Assembly: GCA_001791715.1 (NCBI GenBank)
Contig: MGFD01000048.1
Location: 1 to 6,138, forward strand
Source: Candidatus Uhrbacteria bacterium RIFOXYB2_FULL_45_11
GTDB lineage: Bacteria; Patescibacteriota; Patescibacteriia; UBA9934; GWF2-40-263
Length of the DNA stretch: 6,138 nucleotides
Direction of reading: 5' to 3'
Under the pieces are notes generated by a model that saw only the letters and a program-made list of their open reading frames with translations, did not search any database and had not been told where the DNA came from. This document shows, piece by piece, positions 5,019-6,138 of the stretch. Positions within the stretch are counted from its first letter, which is position 1, and the number at the start of each line of letters is the position of its first letter. The translations under genes and the position numbers were made by a program.

Positions 5019-6089
5019 TTATCGCATCATTCTTCTCATCGCTCGCACAAAACGGTACGTCGCATAACGCATCGGTTTCAAAACTACGTCGAATGCGTCT
5101 GGATAGGACACTTCTTCTCCACCGAATCCTCGTTTGAATCGAGAGATTCCCGCCCATGTGTGATTCGCTGGCGCGTCGAGTGGCGCAACGCCCCACCAGT
5201 CATAAAATTTGATTCCCTTCGACTGCGCATCTTTCATGAGTTCGAAGTGTAACAAATACGGTGCCATTAAATTTCGTTTTACATTCGAAGACGCTCCATG
5301 TAAATACGTTCGCGTGTCCCCGAAGTCAATCATGATGTTTGCCGCAAGAATATCATTCTCGTGTTTTGCGATCGCAAAAAATGCAACACCGCTTTCAATC
5401 ATCTTTCGATAATATTCTTTTCCATGCAACCGAAACGCATCGCGCGACGCGGTCGCTTCAAACACGGGCCACACTTCATCGATTGTTGCAGATCGCATTT
5501 CAATCTTCACTCCTTTCTTCTCCGCAAGACGAATGTTGTACCGCGTTTTCTCATGCATGTTAGAAAGAAGTTCGTCGGTCGAGATCGTAAGATTTGTGAT
5601 GAGCGTGTGAGCAGGTTGAACATTCTCCGTCCGCGTTACCCCTCTCCTCATCGAGGGGAGGGCATGGGAGGGGTGTTCCGACGCGAGTTCAGTGCGAATA
5701 AACAAATCATTTTTGGAACTCGCTCCACTGCATATAATCATGTTCTTCTCCGTAACACCTCTCCCCCCGCCCTCTCCCTGCCTGCCGGCAGGCAAGGCTT
5801 CGAAAGGAGAGGGGGCCAGGATCGGACCGCGTGGAACATACGCATACGTTCCAAAATGTGGGATCGTTTTTTGCATCACCTGTGCGACCGCGATTATGTT
5901 GGGAGGGGCTTGCCCCTCCCCTACATCTGACATCCATGCAATGCGATTTATAATCCCCTCGCCCTCTCCGACCTTTTTCATAAACTCTCCCCACGCAAAC
6001 GATTGCAAAAACCGACCCGAGCGCGGGCCGTGTTTAAGGACAAAGGAGTCCCATGTTTGTTGGTTGAGTTTGTTGTGGACGATTTGCAT
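5019..6089 (-). CDS. FemAB/FemX-family aminoacyltransferase (peptidoglycan bridge formation) with palindromic in-frame insertions
   Basis: 356 residues. Family features are FLQSFAWGEFMKK (28-39), IIAVAQV...YVPRGPI (65-90), the strongly conserved MHEKTRYNIRLAEKKGV (178-194), a second GNAT-like half with AANIMI and TYLHGAS (249-267), KFYDWWGVAP (294-303) and GISRFKRGFGGEEV...FDVVLKP (314-338). FemAB-type enzymes use aminoacyl-tRNA to add amino acids to the peptide of lipid II or peptidoglycan, at the cytoplasmic face. Between the first half-fold and TLITNL the protein carries material that does not look like the family (about 57-63, 93-113 and 139-152), each encoded by a GC-rich palindrome; the frame stays open. 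The ATG at 6089 is the first Met after an in-frame TAA at 6116-6114. No Shine-Dalgarno site is evident. Folding and activity despite the insertions are unproven. Confidence 0.88.
   Translation of the reverse strand: MQIVHNKLNQQTWDSFVLKHGPRSGRFLQSFAWGEFMKKVGEGEGIINRIAWMSDVGEGQAPPNIIAVAQVMQKTIPHFGTYAYVPRGPILAPSPFEALPAGRQGEGGGRGVTEKNMIICSGASSKNDLFIRTELASEHPSHALPSMRRGVTRTENVQPAHTLITNLTISTDELLSNMHEKTRYNIRLAEKKGVKIEMRSATIDEVWPVFEATASRDAFRLHGKEYYRKMIESGVAFFAIAKHENDILAANIMIDFGDTRTYLHGASSNVKRNLMAPYLLHFELMKDAQSKGIKFYDWWGVAPLDAPANHTWAGISRFKRGFGGEEVSYPDAFDVVLKPMRYATYRFVRAMRRMMR
5638..5675. repeat. GC-rich palindromic element inside the FemAB-like gene (element 3)
   Basis: A 10-bp stem (5640-5649 with 5653-5662, one T-G wobble on the + strand, loop ATC), with a further ACCCCTC/GAGGGGT pairing between 5638-5644 and 5668-5674. 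It encodes residues of about 139-152 (HPSHALPSMRRGVT) in a segment that does not fit the FemAB family. The end near 5638 resembles the end of the element at 5755-5816, since both translate to RGVT. Confidence 0.7.
5755..5816. repeat. Nested palindromic element inside the FemAB-like gene (element 2)
   Basis: The outer arms CCCTCTCC (5770-5777) and GGAGAGGG (5806-5813) pair perfectly. Between them lies a separate perfect 16-bp palindrome, TGCCTGCCGGCAGGCA (5779-5794). The whole encodes roughly residues 93-113 (PSPFEALPAGRQGEGGGRG and on). From memory, the LPAGRQ peptide recurs in many unrelated proteins of Patescibacteria genomes, which supports a mobile or spreading palindrome; I cannot check that here. 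Confidence 0.75.
5901..5920. repeat. GC-rich palindromic element inside the FemAB-like gene (element 1)
   Basis: Perfect 9-bp inverted repeat, GGGAGGGGC and GCCCCTCCC, separated by TT. On the coding strand it gives residues 57-63 (GEGQAPP), lying between two segments that otherwise join naturally in the family (RIAWMSD and NIIAVAQV). It shares the GGGAGGGG core with the element at 5638-5675. Confidence 0.7.
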
Positions 6090-6093
6090 ACAA

Positions 6094-6118
6094 TCAAACG
6101 TTTGAGGTACAGATTACA
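6094..6118 (-). promoter_or_regulatory. Possible -10 box and 12-bp palindrome upstream of the FemAB-like gene
   Basis: On the - strand, TGTAAT (6118-6113, 5 of 6 to the -10 consensus) would start a transcript with a leader of only about 16 nt; its -35 would fall at the window edge. Between it and the ATG lies the perfect palindrome TCAAACGTTTGA (6105-6094), where a Shine-Dalgarno site would be expected. It could be an operator or chance. Confidence 0.3.
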
Positions 6119-6138
6119 AATGGCTGCATACAGATATA

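Noticed and set aside
5019..6089. FemAB-like gene as a pseudogene because of its non-family insertions
   Set aside because: The frame is intact from start to stop and all conserved C-terminal motifs remain.
2..6089. Alternative genetic code with UGA as glycine (Gracilibacteria type)
   Set aside because: None of the five genes stops at TGA, which fits either code, but all domains read through without in-frame TGA, so no recoding is needed.

Overview
The window looks like a stretch of chromosome from a small-genome bacterium, most likely a member of the Candidate Phyla Radiation (Patescibacteria, a Parcubacteria-type lineage). This is an inference. It rests on a FemAB-family gene carrying in-frame GC-rich palindromes that translate to peptides such as LPAGRQG and RGVT. 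From memory, such peptides turn up in many unrelated proteins of these genomes. Compact single-gene transcription units fit the same picture. The five genes read cleanly in the standard code, with TAA or TAG stops.

Layout. On the + strand, 2-1513 is the 3' part of a gene for a cysteine-free extracytoplasmic protein made of degenerate DUF11/Ig-like beta repeats; its 5' end lies outside the window. It ends at a strong terminator. The other four genes are on the - strand. From right to left (their order of transcription) they are a FemAB-like peptidoglycan-bridge aminoacyltransferase (5019-6089), a fusion of a nucleoside 2-deoxyribosyltransferase-like domain with a Nudix hydrolase (3677-4852), an M50/site-2-protease-like membrane metalloprotease (2538-3545), and a histidine phosphatase with a hydrophobic N-terminus (1641-2408). 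The + gene and the phosphatase gene converge on 1514-1640.

Each of the five genes is followed by its own predicted intrinsic terminator, so they appear to be separate transcription units and not one operon. Three - strand starts were moved downstream of the longest open frame because a Shine-Dalgarno site marks the later codon (2408, 3545, 4852). Promoters are visible for the phosphatase and the protease. Three genes have envelope-linked or possibly envelope-linked products: the surface repeat protein, the FemAB-like enzyme and the membrane protease. The fusion protein points to nucleotide or nucleoside handling. Nothing shows that the genes form one pathway.

The most striking non-coding structure is a 24-bp palindrome repeated in tandem with a constant TTTA spacer (28-bp period) at two sites, 1554-1605 (two copies) and 4939-5017 (three copies). 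Both arrays lie between a stop codon and a terminator. A second, unrelated GC-rich palindrome family sits inside the FemAB coding region at three places, one of them containing a further nested palindrome. I found no RNA gene, CRISPR array, insertion sequence or origin. All non-coding gaps are shorter than 300 bp and are described under the features they contain.
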